From Sternotherus odoratus (lineage: Eukaryota; Chordata; Testudines; Kinosternidae), in contig JAVMKO010000021.1 of the NCBI GenBank assembly GCA_032164245.1, forward strand, positions 10,050,285 through 10,114,284: a DNA stretch of 64,000 bases, written 5' to 3'. The notes under the pieces were generated by a model. The model saw nothing but the letters and a program-made list of their open reading frames with translations, ran no database searches and was not told the origin of the DNA. Positions 48,901 through 55,355 of this stretch are shown here, piece after piece. The position numbers and the translations under genes are program-made. The stretch's first letter is position 1; every line of letters starts with the position of its first letter.

Positions 48901-51900
48901 CTTGACAGCTTGGTTGCTTCATGGCCGAGTTCTGAGGAGCAGGAGTGCTCGGCCCGAGTCCAGCAGGAAACCCTTCACTAGGGCCACCTATCTGGCCAAA
49001 TGGAAACGTTTTAGGTGGAGGCTTTGACATGAGGGGTTAGGTCTGTGCAGGCCTTGCAGCAGCTGATCCTGGACTACCTCTTGCATCTTACACTTCAGGG
49101 ATTGTTCTTTTATTTTTAAGGTCCACTTGGCCGCTATATCAGCCTTTCACCCTCCGTTCCAGGGCAGTCAGTCTTCGTGCATGGCATGATGGGCCAGTTC
49201 CTGAAGGGTGTGGAACAACTCTACCATCAAATCTGGGATCCTGTCCCTCCATGGGACCGTAACCTGATACTCAAGCAGCTCATGCAAGCCCCCTTCGAGC
49301 CCTTGGCGTCCTGCTGTATTCTTCTTCTCTCCTGGAAGGTATCGTTCCTGGTGGCAATAACTTCTTCATGGAGGGTTTCCAAGATTACGGAACCACCGTA
49401 GACCGTATTCTTCAAGGACAAGATCCAGCTGCGGCTGCAGCTGGTTTTCCTGCCCGAGGCGGTTTCCCAATTTCACATGAGCCAGGACATGTGCCAGTCT
49501 TCTGTTCAAAATCTCGTAAGTCTGAGGAGGAACATAGGTTGCACTCCCTGGACATCAGGAGAGCGCTAGCCTTCTACATTGAGAGAACCCAGCCATTTTG
49601 CAAGTCAACGCAGTTGTTTGTCGTGGTGGCTGATAGGATGAAAGGTTGTCTGGTGTCTGCCCAGAGAATTTTGCCGTGGATCAAACTTTGCATCCGTTTC
49701 TGCTATGACCAGGTGAAGGTGCCAGCGATTATCACCACTCACTTAACTAGGGCGTATACCTCAGCAGCGGTCTTCCTGGCCATCCGTTCACATGTTCACA
49801 TCTCACTATGTGCTTACCCAATAGACGCTGGCTTCGGTAGAGCAGTGCTGCAGGCCGCATGACCGTGAACTCCGAGCCGACCTCCATGGATACTGCTTAT
49901 GAGTCACCAAGAATGGAATTGACATGAGCAAGCACCCGAAGGAGAAAAAAGTTCCTCACCTTTTCGTAACTGTTTGAGTATGGGTACCGCTAAGGCAAAA
50001 GTCTCTGACGACGGTGCACGTGGGTGCACACACATCTCAAAGGTCAAGTTATGAAAAGGTGGGTAACATATATATTTATCCTTCTGGTTTGTACAGGCGT
50101 TACCGGAGCTGATTCAGTCGAGGGGCTGTATTCTCCCGGAGGACGTCTGGGATTATTTAGAGAGCATATGGCCGGCTGAAACCAAGGTATCCTTTCAAAA
50201 GGTTTTTGTTTTCAAGTGCCGAGGATGATTTGTCATGTACTAAGAGGACTTTTAAGCATATCCTAGTTCCTTCAGCCTGAGGCCCAAGATGTCAGAAGAA
50301 CTGAGTTAGTGCAATAATAACCCTTAAACCTTTCCTCACGGGGGAACTCAGCAGCAGCCTACATTCCTGCATCGAAAATGGCTGTCATCTGTACATGCCT
50401 AAAAGAGTTGTGCTTTCCCACACAGTTACGATACCAGCAGGGACGATGTTAATGGTTGCATAGAATGATATTTCGGATCAACTGAAACAAAAGACATATT
50501 CTGTCCTTTTAAGTGGCAAGTAACAGTAAATAGTGTTTGGGCCCTAGTCCTGATGGGGTCAGTGGACTGGTAACAACCACTGGGATTGTGGCTATGTATA
50601 AATGTGTGGCATGGATGGAAGACTCCTAAAGGCTTACTCCAAAGTCCATTGAAGGGATTGGAAGTCTTTTCATTGTCTTCACTGAGCTTTGGATCAGGCC
50701 TAATGGTGTGAACTGACCTGATACAGTTGGGACGTACCATCTGCAGGTAAAAATTGTCTCTCCCGTATTGTAGGCAAGATTTCTGTCTGTGCTGGTCTCG
50801 CTCCTGAATTTGTTCATACTCTTGTGATCTCCACACAGAATGTAGAGTCCGCCAGATTGTTTACGTGCATCAAAGTACTACTTTACTGCTAGATGAACAG
50901 TGTTAGCAGCACTGTGTTTTCTGACAATCCACACAGTCTCCTTCTCCCTGTGTTTGTTTAGGAGATGAGCATGATACGATTCTGCCCTGCCATGGCCAAA
51001 GACTTCAGGAGTTACAACATGCTGTACTCGTATTTGAACAACAAACAGAGATACGGCATTGTGGACAGCAACCAGATGGAAATGTTCATGGTATCGCTGG
51101 CAGCCTTCCAGCCAATACCTGCCAAATTCCATCCACTTGGTGGCCCAGGTATGGATTTAAAACAAGATGGCTTCCCTTTCTGGTGTGTAGCCCAGATTGG
51201 CTCAGTGAAATAACTTGCTGCCTTCAGATTGAGGATCACAGGTTCCAGTGCTATAAATAATTCAGTTTAATCCACAGCTTTACCGGGTGTCAGAAAACAA
51301 GGGGCTCTATTTATTTCTCAGTGAAAAGCAGATTTGAAAAGTAGGGTTGGGCACTCACACGTCCTTTGCTATAGGTAAAGATACTTCAAATATGGATAGT
51401 TGCATCTTGTGATTCATGGACATCGATAACCCTGTGTTGCCACAGCTGAAACAACAGAGAGCTGAATTAAACAGCCTCTTAGCGTTGGCATGGTAATTTC
51501 CAACTTTTTATGCTTTCTGTGTATCTAAATGCATCTTACTTCTGCGTGTTCCATTCTATGCGTCCGATGAAGTGGGCTGTAGCCCACGAAAGCTCATGCA
51601 GAAATAAATTGGTTCGTCTCTAAGGTGCCACAAGTATTCCTCATTTTCTTTCCGGATACAGACTAACCCGGCTGCTAATCTTAAACAGAGAGTTAGTGGC
51701 ACTGAGTCTCCTCATGCCAGTGTCAATCGGGAATAACTCCTTTGCGGTCAGTGGATTGACAGCAGTATAAAATGAGAGTAAATGGAAGGCAAATCAAACC
51801 CAGTAATCCCACATTGTCCTAATTCCCGTGACATTTTCTCTCCCTGCCCAGCTTTGTGTCACATGACCTGAAGTAACTGCCGCAGATAGCTAATGAACTG

Positions 51901-54354
51901 CCTGGTGCTTGCGTGCAGCACATCAGGATGTAAACTCATGTAACCCCTTGTCACATAACAGCGTGTTCCTACCCAGCTACTCATCCTGTGAAATGTCATT
52001 TGTCAGAGCTGCAGCTAATCCCTGTCCTACCTCCATCACATGATGTAACATCACGTAATCTCCATATCAGGTAATGGCACTCAGTGCACACATGAACCCA
52101 GGCTGGAAACCGATGGCATTTCCCAGTAATCATTGGCAGAATCACCTCTGAGATGCAGCACAATCCCTCGGTGATTGACCTGGCATCTGTCTCACCTCTC
52201 AGACAAGTGGGAACTCAGTCATCAGGGAGAAGCAGATAGTTTTAATTATACATTGTGTTACCTTTGTGTTCCTAATCTGGGACAGTCCAGAGCTCTGCCG
52301 TCAAGATAGACCAAGAGATTATAATGTCTCCTGGTTGAAATGGGCTGTACTTCTTTCAGCCATCGCACAGTGCAGGAGAATCAGATACCCAGCTACAAAC
52401 CATGATGGTTGAAAATTGCAGGTCATTCTTAATAAAATTGCCTTGGTGTTTAGCTGTGGTCAGGTATCCATCACAGAATGGTAGGACTGACATATTTGCA
52501 AACAGAAGCCCCTGATTTCAAGTGAGTTGATGTAATTAGTGTCAGTGTTTCATTTGAGAAAGAAATACATAATTCACCTTTGAGAGCAGTATATTTTTTA
52601 AACGCTTTTAATTCTACTTTTGACCTAGATGGGCAAATTTTTCTACAGTGGTCTCTAAAAGTGTGCTTGCAATTTTTTGCACAACCGTGTTTGCATGTGC
52701 ATGTTATTGTGTGTGTGCAAAAACTTGGATTTGCATTCCTCAACTGCAGTTTGTGAACTACCTGATTTGCGCATATATCTGTAGCACCACTCGCACAAAT
52801 CCAGTCTTTTGCAGGCCCAAGACTTTGGTGTGAAAAATCTATATGTAAAAACAAGCCTGCTCAAAATTGCAGGCACAAGTTCAGAGGCCAAGTTAATGTC
52901 CCTTTTAAAATGTGGCTCTAACCATTGAATGCAATTGCTGAACTATGGATGAGGAATAAAATATAAATCTCAGTGTAATGCAGAATATGTGCATGAGGTT
53001 AAAAAATTTACGTGAAAACCTATGATCCTTATTTATTTTTTCACTCAGTCCTTACTCAGGCAAAGCTTCCATAAGAACATAAGGATGGCCATACTGGATC
53101 AGTCCAATGGTCCATCCAGCCCTGTATCCTGTCTTCCGACAGTGGCCTTTGACTGTCAGAGGAAGAGATTTAGGATTTGTCTCAGTGGGAGTTTTGCCTA
53201 AGTAAAGACTGAGAGGATTTGGCCCAAAGTTAGAAAGATTCCAGCATAAATTGTGGAAAAATCTTCCTTTAACACCATCTTTTCTGTTTGTTTTAATAGG
53301 TCTTGATGCAAATCACTCTTGCTTGTTGCTGGGACTGATTCTCCCAAAGAAAGTCTCAGGCGATCCCTCTACAAGTAGCACGGGGCCCAGCCTCCTAAAG
53401 GAAACAAAAAGAAAGACAGTGACTTTTAAAAATAACCTTGTGACCAAATGCTTTTCACCTCCTTTGGACAGTTCTGGAAGCACCAGACTGGCTGAACCAT
53501 TTCAACAGGTACCTTCCAGGGCATTCACAGGTAAGTGGCTGTCTAGGAACGAGCATCCTCCAGCAGGTTTTCACAGCCAGGAACCTCTTACGAACAATAA
53601 TACCTTCGCTCTCAGTACAGCAGTGGGAGAAGTCATGAATGGAGGGACGTGTCATACAGCATCTTCTTCACACTGCCAGAACAGAAAGGAGGAAACTAAC
53701 CAATCCATGGAGGATTGTGCTTTCCTTTCACTTAGCAACTTCTCCTGGATGGGAGGGCAGTCCTACAGCATGGCTCAGGGACCATGGGGAAGGCAGGAGA
53801 ATATGACTGGGGGACGTACGGAGTTTCAGGTTGATGCAGTGCCAGTGACGTCACAGAATTGGAATCACGGACCATTGCCTTCATGCTCCTTATGCTCACA
53901 TGAATGCGGTGGCCATGTTGCCCTCGATGCCAACTTGTTCGGTGTTCAGCAGCTATCAAGTATATTTTATCCTGGTGCTGCATCTTCTGGTGGAGTTTCT
54001 CAGGTGCCATCTGTGCCCCATCTTGTTTCCCATGAAACTTCTGCTACCTCTGATCTCCAGAATCATGATGCAACTGGAGATGCCAATCCAACTGTTCCTG
54101 TGGAGGAAGCATTGTCTCTGATCCAGCATCTGGAGGCACTAGTGCAGTTGAATGCACAGTTTCAGAACCAGACTCTCTGTTCACTTCCTTCATTAGATCT
54201 TTCTGCGATCCTACAGGCAACCGCACCTGGGGAATCTCAGCTTGTTGGAGGATCCACATTTCCACCCATCCAGCAGGATAGTGTTGTGTATCCCCCGTCT
54301 CAGTTGACCCTTCCTCCCTTTTGTGGACCAGAACATCCCCCTTCTGGTTGTTAA
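24369..54354 (+). CDS. SPOCD1: SPOC domain-containing protein 1 (SPOCD1), full gene
   Basis: Nuclear factor that in mouse male germ cells links the piRNA-MIWI2 machinery to de novo DNA methylation of transposons (established for the mammalian orthologue). I assembled about 18 coding exons over 30 kb. In order they encode a long acidic, Ser-rich disordered N-terminus, two related KACKP exons, a TFIIS-central-like domain (exons 39874-43854), a linker with DTTDQHRSHLLDSDCLICTG, a SPOC domain split over four exons (47396-53350) and a ~330-residue tail. From 27782 on, every junction is GT-AG with compatible phase and no internal stop, so it looks functional. PHF3 and DIDO1 share TFIIS-M plus SPOC but have a PHD finger, which is absent here. 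Position next to PTP4A2 in the same orientation matches human 1p35, which settles the identity. The exact ends of the first two large exons remain open. Confidence 0.92.
25062..25279. mobile_element. MITE of the tgtcccg family
   Basis: The ends agggtgcccatatgtccggt and ataaggtcaccc are imperfect inverted repeats like those at 256-379. It abuts the open frame of the SPOCD1 start exon on its left and a CR1 fragment on its right. No clean 8-bp duplication remains. Confidence 0.65.
25281..25545 (-). mobile_element. CR1 LINE 3' end, reverse
   Basis: gtcagaccaaaggcccatct, then gtgatccatcccctcttgcc and catcctggctaatagccatt are the reverse complement of the turtle CR1 3' end. The outermost ~30 bp are missing, apparently lost at the junction with the MITE. 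Confidence 0.85.
25588..25836. mobile_element. hAT-type MITE (ctaaggctaggtcttcac ends)
   Basis: The right end agtgaagacctagccttag is clear. The left end accttaagccaattctatac is decayed. The interior (actaaaaagttagtcttacc, tgacctagctgccacctctt) matches a common turtle MITE that also occurs at 31876-32117. Confidence 0.6.
26470..27355 (+). CDS. SPOCD1: SPOCD1 second large exon
   Basis: A long open frame after acceptor tttcaatcacag (26469); a second acceptor, cctcccag, ends at 26483. The peptide is polar and Ser/Glu/Lys-rich with hydrophobic islands such as GMRTILIKPCYVVLKDL and SFSDLLQVPLHDVLDKN. The best donor in the phase required by the next exon is GAG|GTAATA after 27355, but the frame is open to 27580 and reads convincingly through PVAKFRELWNNPVKQLG, so the exon may be longer. 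No domain is recognised. Confidence 0.65.
27356..27781 (+). other. Short SPOCD1 intron with duplicated 3' splice site
   Basis: It contains cactaacat as a possible branch site, a first acceptor copy ctttgcag at 27568-27575, a fold-back retroposon, and a second acceptor copy ending at 27781 with a better pyrimidine tract (tacctctctgattctttgcag minus one). Splicing to the first copy would read into the retroposon and hit a stop, so the second should be used. Confidence 0.6.
27583..27773. mobile_element. Fold-back retroposon with 70-bp inverted arms
   Basis: The arms at 27580-27649 and 27668-27737 are reverse complements over 70 bp with a single mismatch, around an 18-bp spacer (tacccacttcgtcggatg). 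The right arm continues into the usual 3' tail of the turtle cacgaaagcttatgc family (cagactaacatggctacctc). The 15-bp target duplication ctttgcagactgagg lies at 27568-27582 and 27774-27788. The near-identity of the arms suggests recent formation or arms copied from each other during reverse transcription. Confidence 0.85.
27782..28489 (+). CDS. SPOCD1: SPOCD1 third large exon
   Basis: 708 bp, 236 codons, entering and leaving in phase 0, with donor GAG|gtatgt. It starts TEDLQGIPVEGTSTC and ends SAKETCLIE. The peptide is polar and probably disordered, with short hydrophobic patches (SLVQYFLEESSKEF, SSWFLMEVTEVIDNVDV). The open frame that continues after 28489 is intron read-through. No domain is recognised. 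Confidence 0.8.
28862..29609. mobile_element. Non-autonomous hAT transposon, 748 bp, C-rich core
   Basis: The ends cagtgatggcaaacct and gggttcgccatcactg are imperfect inverted repeats; the target duplication tcctactc is exact at 28854-28861 and 29610-29617. The core contains reiterated cctcagcagcgcggctca units (about 28970-29090) and a long ccttgcctcccc array (about 29095-29300). These produce ~200-310-codon open frames in three frames at once, a sign of low complexity and not of genes. Confidence 0.9.
30427..30730. mobile_element. hAT-type MITE, 304 bp
   Basis: The ends caggggtatgcaacct and aggttgccgacccctg form 16-bp inverted repeats with two mismatches. ctctatat flanks it at 30419-30426 and, two bases further out, at 30733-30740. 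The interior is AT-rich and non-coding. Confidence 0.85.
31715..31829. mobile_element. Short hAT-type MITE
   Basis: cagtgtttctcaactgctga at the left and agcttgagaaactctg at the right are the diverged ends of the ggttctcaa family (compare 39137-39271 and 44727-45103). The flanks cccttggg and cctagggt are a decayed duplication. Confidence 0.65.
31876..32117. mobile_element. hAT-type MITE, 242 bp
   Basis: The ends aggcctggtctatact and agtgtagacgtggcct are inverted repeats with few mismatches. The interior matches the MITE at 25588-25836. The target duplication is not clear. Confidence 0.75.
32280..32575. mobile_element. Partial hAT-type MITE
   Basis: gctgggatagctaccacaat, then gcagcgctttccctactgcg and agtgtagctatgccct match the right half of a common turtle MITE; the left terminus is not seen. 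Confidence 0.5.
33102..33155 (+). CDS. SPOCD1: Candidate 18-codon SPOCD1 exon
   Basis: Flanked by a pyrimidine-rich acceptor (ctctttctgtccaag) and donor TAC|gtatgt. It is exactly 54 bp and fits the phase 0 exit of the previous exon and the phase 0 entry of the next. It would encode EEERLLVHQSHGVQIVYY. The size and phase fit are good, but I have no independent homology. Confidence 0.45.
33156..33803 (+). other. SPOCD1 intron with a C-rich hAT interior fragment
   Basis: At 33595-33770, cccctgactactccctccag, then agaccctccttccccagcca and ccctgactgccctgacccct resemble the interior of the hAT element at 10474-11138, without its termini. Confidence 0.5.
33804..33935 (+). CDS. SPOCD1: SPOCD1 KACKP exon, copy 1
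   Basis: 132 bp, 44 codons, phase 0 at both ends, with acceptor tttctcctctag and donor AAG|gtattt. It reads KMSGPIVGLLGAPSKACKP, a basic stretch, then IELEDSSDDETCVCC. Basic KACKPRR followed by acidic ELEDSSDD is shared with the next exon, from which it differs by a few substitutions, one small gap and a Cys-rich end. Its function is not known. Confidence 0.8.
34057..34160 (-). mobile_element. CR1-type 3' end fragment, reverse
   Basis: tcatagaatcatagaagatt, then gagaccttaggaggtcatct and gatccaaccccctggtaaac are the reverse complement of a CR1 3' terminus common in birds and reptiles. It interrupts the alignment of the two duplicated introns, so it came after the exon duplication. Confidence 0.75.
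34290..34625. mobile_element. Truncated turtle repeat with cgattaatcgcgattaa-type end
   Basis: gaggtgaattgaaaaatatt, then tttacagtgcaaatatttgt, tattctattgtttaacggtg and gtgattaaaactgcgattta match a repeat abundant in turtles whose end carries reiterated gcgattaa words. It is probably a DNA transposon, but its class is not provable from this copy. Confidence 0.5.
34947..35141 (+). mobile_element. Cry-type SINE (tRNA-derived, CR1-like tail)
   Basis: The tRNA-like head has an A box (tagctcagtggtttgag) and a B box (ggttgtgagttcaatcc). The tail ends with gacttgatgacctctcaagg, ttccagttctatgag and ataggtatat, shared with CR1 3' ends, which explains its mobilisation. This SINE type is known from cryptodiran turtles and is the best single clue to the organism. 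Confidence 0.9.
35302..35424 (+). CDS. SPOCD1: SPOCD1 KACKP exon, copy 2
   Basis: 123 bp, 41 codons, phase 0 at both ends, with acceptor tttcctccttcag and donor CAG|gtattt. It reads KMSRLVLGASSSKACKP, KMRRVEELEDLSDDVYVDF. It shares the first bases aaaatgtct, the donor flank and most of the centre with the exon at 33804-33935, so the two arose by tandem duplication. An internal donor, TTCCAG|gttact, could shorten it by 9 bp. Confidence 0.8.
35425..36429 (+). other. SPOCD1 intron with a palindromic MITE
   Basis: The left part resembles the start of the intron after exon copy 1 (gaaatttgaaatgaagtatg against gaaaattgaaagtgaagtat). The right part holds the MITE at 36024-36312. Confidence 0.6.
36024..36312. 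mobile_element. hAT-type MITE with two internal hairpins
   Basis: The ends agggctggtcttcact and agtgaagacaagccct are inverted repeats with one mismatch. One internal palindrome has 25-bp arms at 36056-36080 and 36090-36114 (one mismatch). The second has 22-bp arms at 36226-36247 and 36251-36272 (one mismatch) around cgatcgatttatcgc. No coding capacity. Confidence 0.85.
36430..36535 (+). CDS. SPOCD1: SPOCD1 exon before the TFIIS-like domain
   Basis: 106 bp, phase 0 in and phase 1 out, with acceptor gcaacaccag and donor CAT|gtaagt. It reads EIKDSDYHPALYKKEMKQ and ends VLWQKPLNS. The acceptor tract is weak, but the phases join its neighbours on both sides. Confidence 0.75.
36536..39873 (+). other. 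SPOCD1 intron
   Basis: 3.3 kb. Apart from the MITE at 39137-39271 I recognise no repeat and no exon. The phase before and after it agrees, so no exon is required here. Confidence 0.6.
39137..39271. mobile_element. hAT-type MITE, 135 bp
   Basis: The ends cagcggttctcaacct and aggttgagaaccaatg are inverted repeats. The 8-bp duplication is ctccaagg (39129-39136) and ctccaggg (39272-39279), one mismatch. Confidence 0.85.
39874..40012 (+). CDS. SPOCD1: SPOCD1 exon, basic linker and start of TFIIS-central-like domain
   Basis: 139 bp, phase 1 in and phase 2 out, with acceptor cttttgttttaag and donor CG|gtaatg. It reads SNEKKRRGRRPDSKES, a possible nuclear localisation signal, then QSRIKVIDSLRGMLQKR, the first helix of a TFIIS-central-like domain as in PHF3 and DIDO1. 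Confidence 0.85.
40013..41762 (+). other. SPOCD1 intron
   Basis: 1.75 kb with no exon or repeat that I recognise. Confidence 0.55.
41763..41922 (+). CDS. SPOCD1: SPOCD1 exon, TFIIS-central-like domain core
   Basis: 160 bp, phase 2 in and phase 0 out. It encodes DTILRLANNVEKEIFNLYL then YKNKYRSLLFNLKAPKNK, the characteristic helices of the TFIIS central domain (K-Y-[KR]-x-x-R-S-L-x-F-N-L-K-[DA]). Confidence 0.92.
41923..42558 (+). other. SPOCD1 intron
   Basis: 0.64 kb, gtaaga to tgttctttcag. No repeat or exon recognised. Confidence 0.6.
42559..42675 (+). CDS. SPOCD1: SPOCD1 exon, end of TFIIS-central-like domain
   Basis: 117 bp, phase 0 at both ends, with acceptor ttttgttctttcag and donor CAC|gtaagt. 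It reads LLFQQVILGEVSPQCLVQMN and ends with KELAEWRAKESKH, the typical close of the domain (E-L-A-x-W-R). Confidence 0.93.
42676..43725 (+). other. SPOCD1 intron
   Basis: 1.05 kb with no recognised repeat or exon. Confidence 0.55.
43726..43854 (+). CDS. SPOCD1: SPOCD1 exon after the TFIIS-like domain
   Basis: 129 bp, phase 0 at both ends. VLEVIEKQERESPRCC then KLTHKGEIEIHREVDEDF parallels the PHF3/DIDO1 segment with THKGEIEIE. Donor TAT|gtgagt. Confidence 0.92.
43855..45264 (+). other. SPOCD1 intron with old SINE and hAT element
   Basis: Contains an old sauropsid repeat (44275-44395: ttgtagtgcctagaagccct, then aggcactgtacaaagataga) and the hAT element at 44727-45103. Confidence 0.65.
44727..45103. 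mobile_element. Non-autonomous hAT transposon, 377 bp (gcgacccc family)
   Basis: Left end cagtggttctcaaactt and right end ctttgagaacccctg; the exact target duplication ttctagag lies at 44719-44726 and 45104-45111. Just inside are gagaccgcgacccctttttg and aggggtcgcaacccccac. The interior is GC-rich with an A-rich patch. It is the same family as the larger copy at 62501-63472. Confidence 0.92.
45265..45382 (+). CDS. SPOCD1: SPOCD1 exon with CLICTG linker
   Basis: 118 bp, phase 0 in and phase 1 out. It ends RDTTDQHRSHLLDSDCLICTG, less one codon completed by the next exon, the counterpart of the PHF3/DIDO1 T-x-x-H-[RK]-x-H-L-x-D-x-x-C-x-I-C-T-G motif. Donor ACAG|gtaagt. Confidence 0.93.
45383..46016 (+). 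other. SPOCD1 intron
   Basis: 0.63 kb ending in a T-run and ctgactttacag. No recognised repeat or exon. Confidence 0.6.
46017..46161 (+). CDS. SPOCD1: SPOCD1 lysine-rich linker exon
   Basis: 145 bp, phase 1 in and phase 2 out. It reads RMAHDDERGFNPLQSKSTSK, KKAEDSSRRLH and ends ERKHLEKN. The donor AACAG|gtcttt is non-consensus after GT, but it is the only one that keeps phase with the SPOC exon that follows. Confidence 0.8.
46162..47395 (+). other. SPOCD1 intron with a CR1 remnant
   Basis: At 46915-46975, gatgctggactagatggacc then aattgtctgatctagtacag is a forward CR1 3' remnant. The rest is unassigned. Confidence 0.55.
47396..47549 (+). CDS. SPOCD1: SPOCD1 exon, start of SPOC domain
   Basis: 154 bp, phase 2 in and phase 0 out, with donor CAA|gtatga. 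It encodes TVLWEGFIQMFSIKQFAAKA then YPVSGYGTCLIQ, the first strands of the SPOC fold (V-[IL]-W-x-G-F-[IL]-x-M...F...A-Y-P-V-S-G as in PHF3). Confidence 0.95.
47550..50096 (+). other. SPOCD1 intron carrying a DIRS-like element
   Basis: 2.5-kb intron in the SPOC region. A small reverse CR1-type fragment (47983-48075) precedes the DIRS-like copy at 48302-50033. The right end of that element lies about 60 bp before the next acceptor. Confidence 0.65.
48302..50033 (+). mobile_element. DIRS-like tyrosine-recombinase retrotransposon, internally deleted
   Basis: Inverted terminal repeats at about 48323-48375 and 49981-50033 match at roughly 47 of 53 positions (gtgtgtgcgcccatgtgc at the left). An internal complementary stretch, 49910-49928, mirrors 48302-48320 (ctcatgtcggttccattct), the arrangement known for DIRS1. 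Plus-strand frames give the end of the RT/RNase H region (48566-48859: FQKWGSPQVDSF, LQNRKCHHFCLFRGF) and a tyrosine-recombinase region (49177-49862: WDPVPPWDRNLILKQLM, SWKVSFLVAITSSWRV). The latter is broken by at least one frameshift. Gag and most of RT are missing, so the 1.7-kb copy is dead. Confidence 0.82.
50097..50186 (+). CDS. SPOCD1: SPOCD1 exon, SPOC domain part 2
   Basis: 90 bp, phase 0 at both ends, with acceptor ttctggtttgtacag and donor AAG|gtatcc. It reads ALPELIQSRGCILPEDVWDY then LESIWPAETK, equal to the SPOC segment LPDSIxxxGRIxPxxVWDYV. Confidence 0.93.
50187..50961 (+). other. SPOCD1 intron
   Basis: 0.78 kb with no named repeat and no further exon. Confidence 0.6.
50962..51148 (+). 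CDS. SPOCD1: SPOCD1 exon, SPOC domain part 3
   Basis: 187 bp, phase 0 in and phase 1 out. EMSMIRFCPAMAKDFRSYNM then LYSYLNNKQRYGIVDSN contains the SPOC signature (I-R-F-x-P...L-x-[SA]-Y-[FL]-x-x-[RK]-x-R-x-G-[VI]-V). It continues to AAFQPIPAKFHPLGGPG. Confidence 0.95.
51560..51690 (+). mobile_element. cacgaaagc-type turtle retroposon
   Basis: ccgatgaagtgggctgtagc, cacgaaagctcatgcagaaa, then ctctaaggtgccacaagtat and gatacagactaacccggctg follow the usual order of this abundant turtle repeat. No target duplication is visible any more. Confidence 0.75.
53070..53160 (-). mobile_element. CR1 LINE 3' terminus, reverse
   Basis: ataagaacataaggatggcc, atactggatcagtccaatgg, then ccatccagccctgtatcctg and tcttccgacagtggcc are the reverse complement of the extreme CR1 3' end; only ~90 bp remain. 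Confidence 0.8.
53300..54354 (+). CDS. SPOCD1: SPOCD1 terminal exon: end of SPOC domain and long tail
   Basis: Phase 1 in, acceptor ttctgtttgttttaatag; 350 codons, then TAA at 54352-54354. It opens with LDANHSCLLLGLILPKK, the closing strand of SPOC. The rest (~330 residues) is rich in S, T, P, Q and N and likely disordered. The exception is a probable amphipathic helix near the end (VEEALSLIQHLEALVQLNAQ). The basic KETKRKTVTFKNN right after SPOC may bind nucleic acid or act in nuclear import (inference). Confidence 0.93.
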
Positions 54355-55355
54355 TTACTCCATGCCCTCTAGTGAACTCCACAGACAATCATTTGTAGAA
54401 TTGTCTACTCCCGACATGAAAGCAGCATAATCATAAAGAGTTTGCAACTCATCTTAAAAGCATCAACCTCTGGAATTTAAAAGGGCCTCCCACACAAACT
54501 TGTGAGAGTTGTGGATAGGTCGAAACATGCCCATACGGAAAGAAGGCTTACAGAATTATTTCACGTACACTGGGAACTGATGGATTAATGAGCAGCCCTC
54601 TAAATACATCAGCAGCCAGATATTGATCAGAATGGGAGAAGTAGGGCAAGTGTTATGATTACTCCATGTAAGCTGTTTTCTGGTCACTCTGCTTTCTCTG
54701 GCCACTGAAAAGGAATTTTTAGCCCCTTCCTTGTGCACGTTGGGGGAAGGGGAGCGACAAGGAAGTACTGTGCACTAAATGAGTGTGTGAGGGGACAGAT
54801 CTGAATCTTACTGAGAAATAATGTGGTAGTGAAAGAAGTTTTTTTTAAAAAAAATTCCACCCAGTCCTGGTGGTGTTTGGAGCTTTTCCATGTACTAAAA
54901 GTTTTTAGATGACGATTTTACAATGATACTGAGCATAAGTAATTCCTCCCACTGGTGGAAAGGGGCCTGCTGCTGAGGTGTTGCTGGCGTTACCTTCACC
55001 AGCAACTGCAAAAAATGTTTCGTCTATTTACAATACTTGTGGTATTTTAAAAAAAGGTTGATGCAGGATGTAAGAATCCAGATTCTCCACAGAAGGTGGG
55101 TCTGGTTGTTAGAGGCACCTGTGATATAGGCCCTGTTATTTTACACTACCATGACTGATTTTTTAAAATATTGCATTTGTTCTTTGACCGATAACTACAG
55201 TAGCCCTGGAGACTTGAGTTCACATATAGGCTGGATTCATATGTGACTTGCAATCTGAATCATAACAACCAAGGTAGATTGTTCTGTTCTTATGTTATGA
55301 AACTTGCACTGTTTAAAATTGTTCAGAGTAAGAAAATAAAGATTCTTTAGCAGTT
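54355..55355 (+). other. SPOCD1: SPOCD1 3' UTR
   Basis: About 1 kb after the stop. The AATAAA at 55335-55340 (agaaaataaagattctttag) is the only canonical signal noted in the stretch, so cleavage near 55355 is likely. No repeat is recognised inside it. Confidence 0.65.

Larger units (their letters stand above)
51149..53299 (+). other. SPOCD1 last intron
   Basis: 2.15 kb. It holds a cacgaaagc-type retroposon (51560-51690) and a reverse CR1 terminus (53070-53160). The remainder shows no exon. Confidence 0.65.

Noticed and set aside
49177..49862. An intact integrase-like gene
   Set aside because: The tyrosine-recombinase region lies in two frames with an interruption and belongs to the dead DIRS-like copy.
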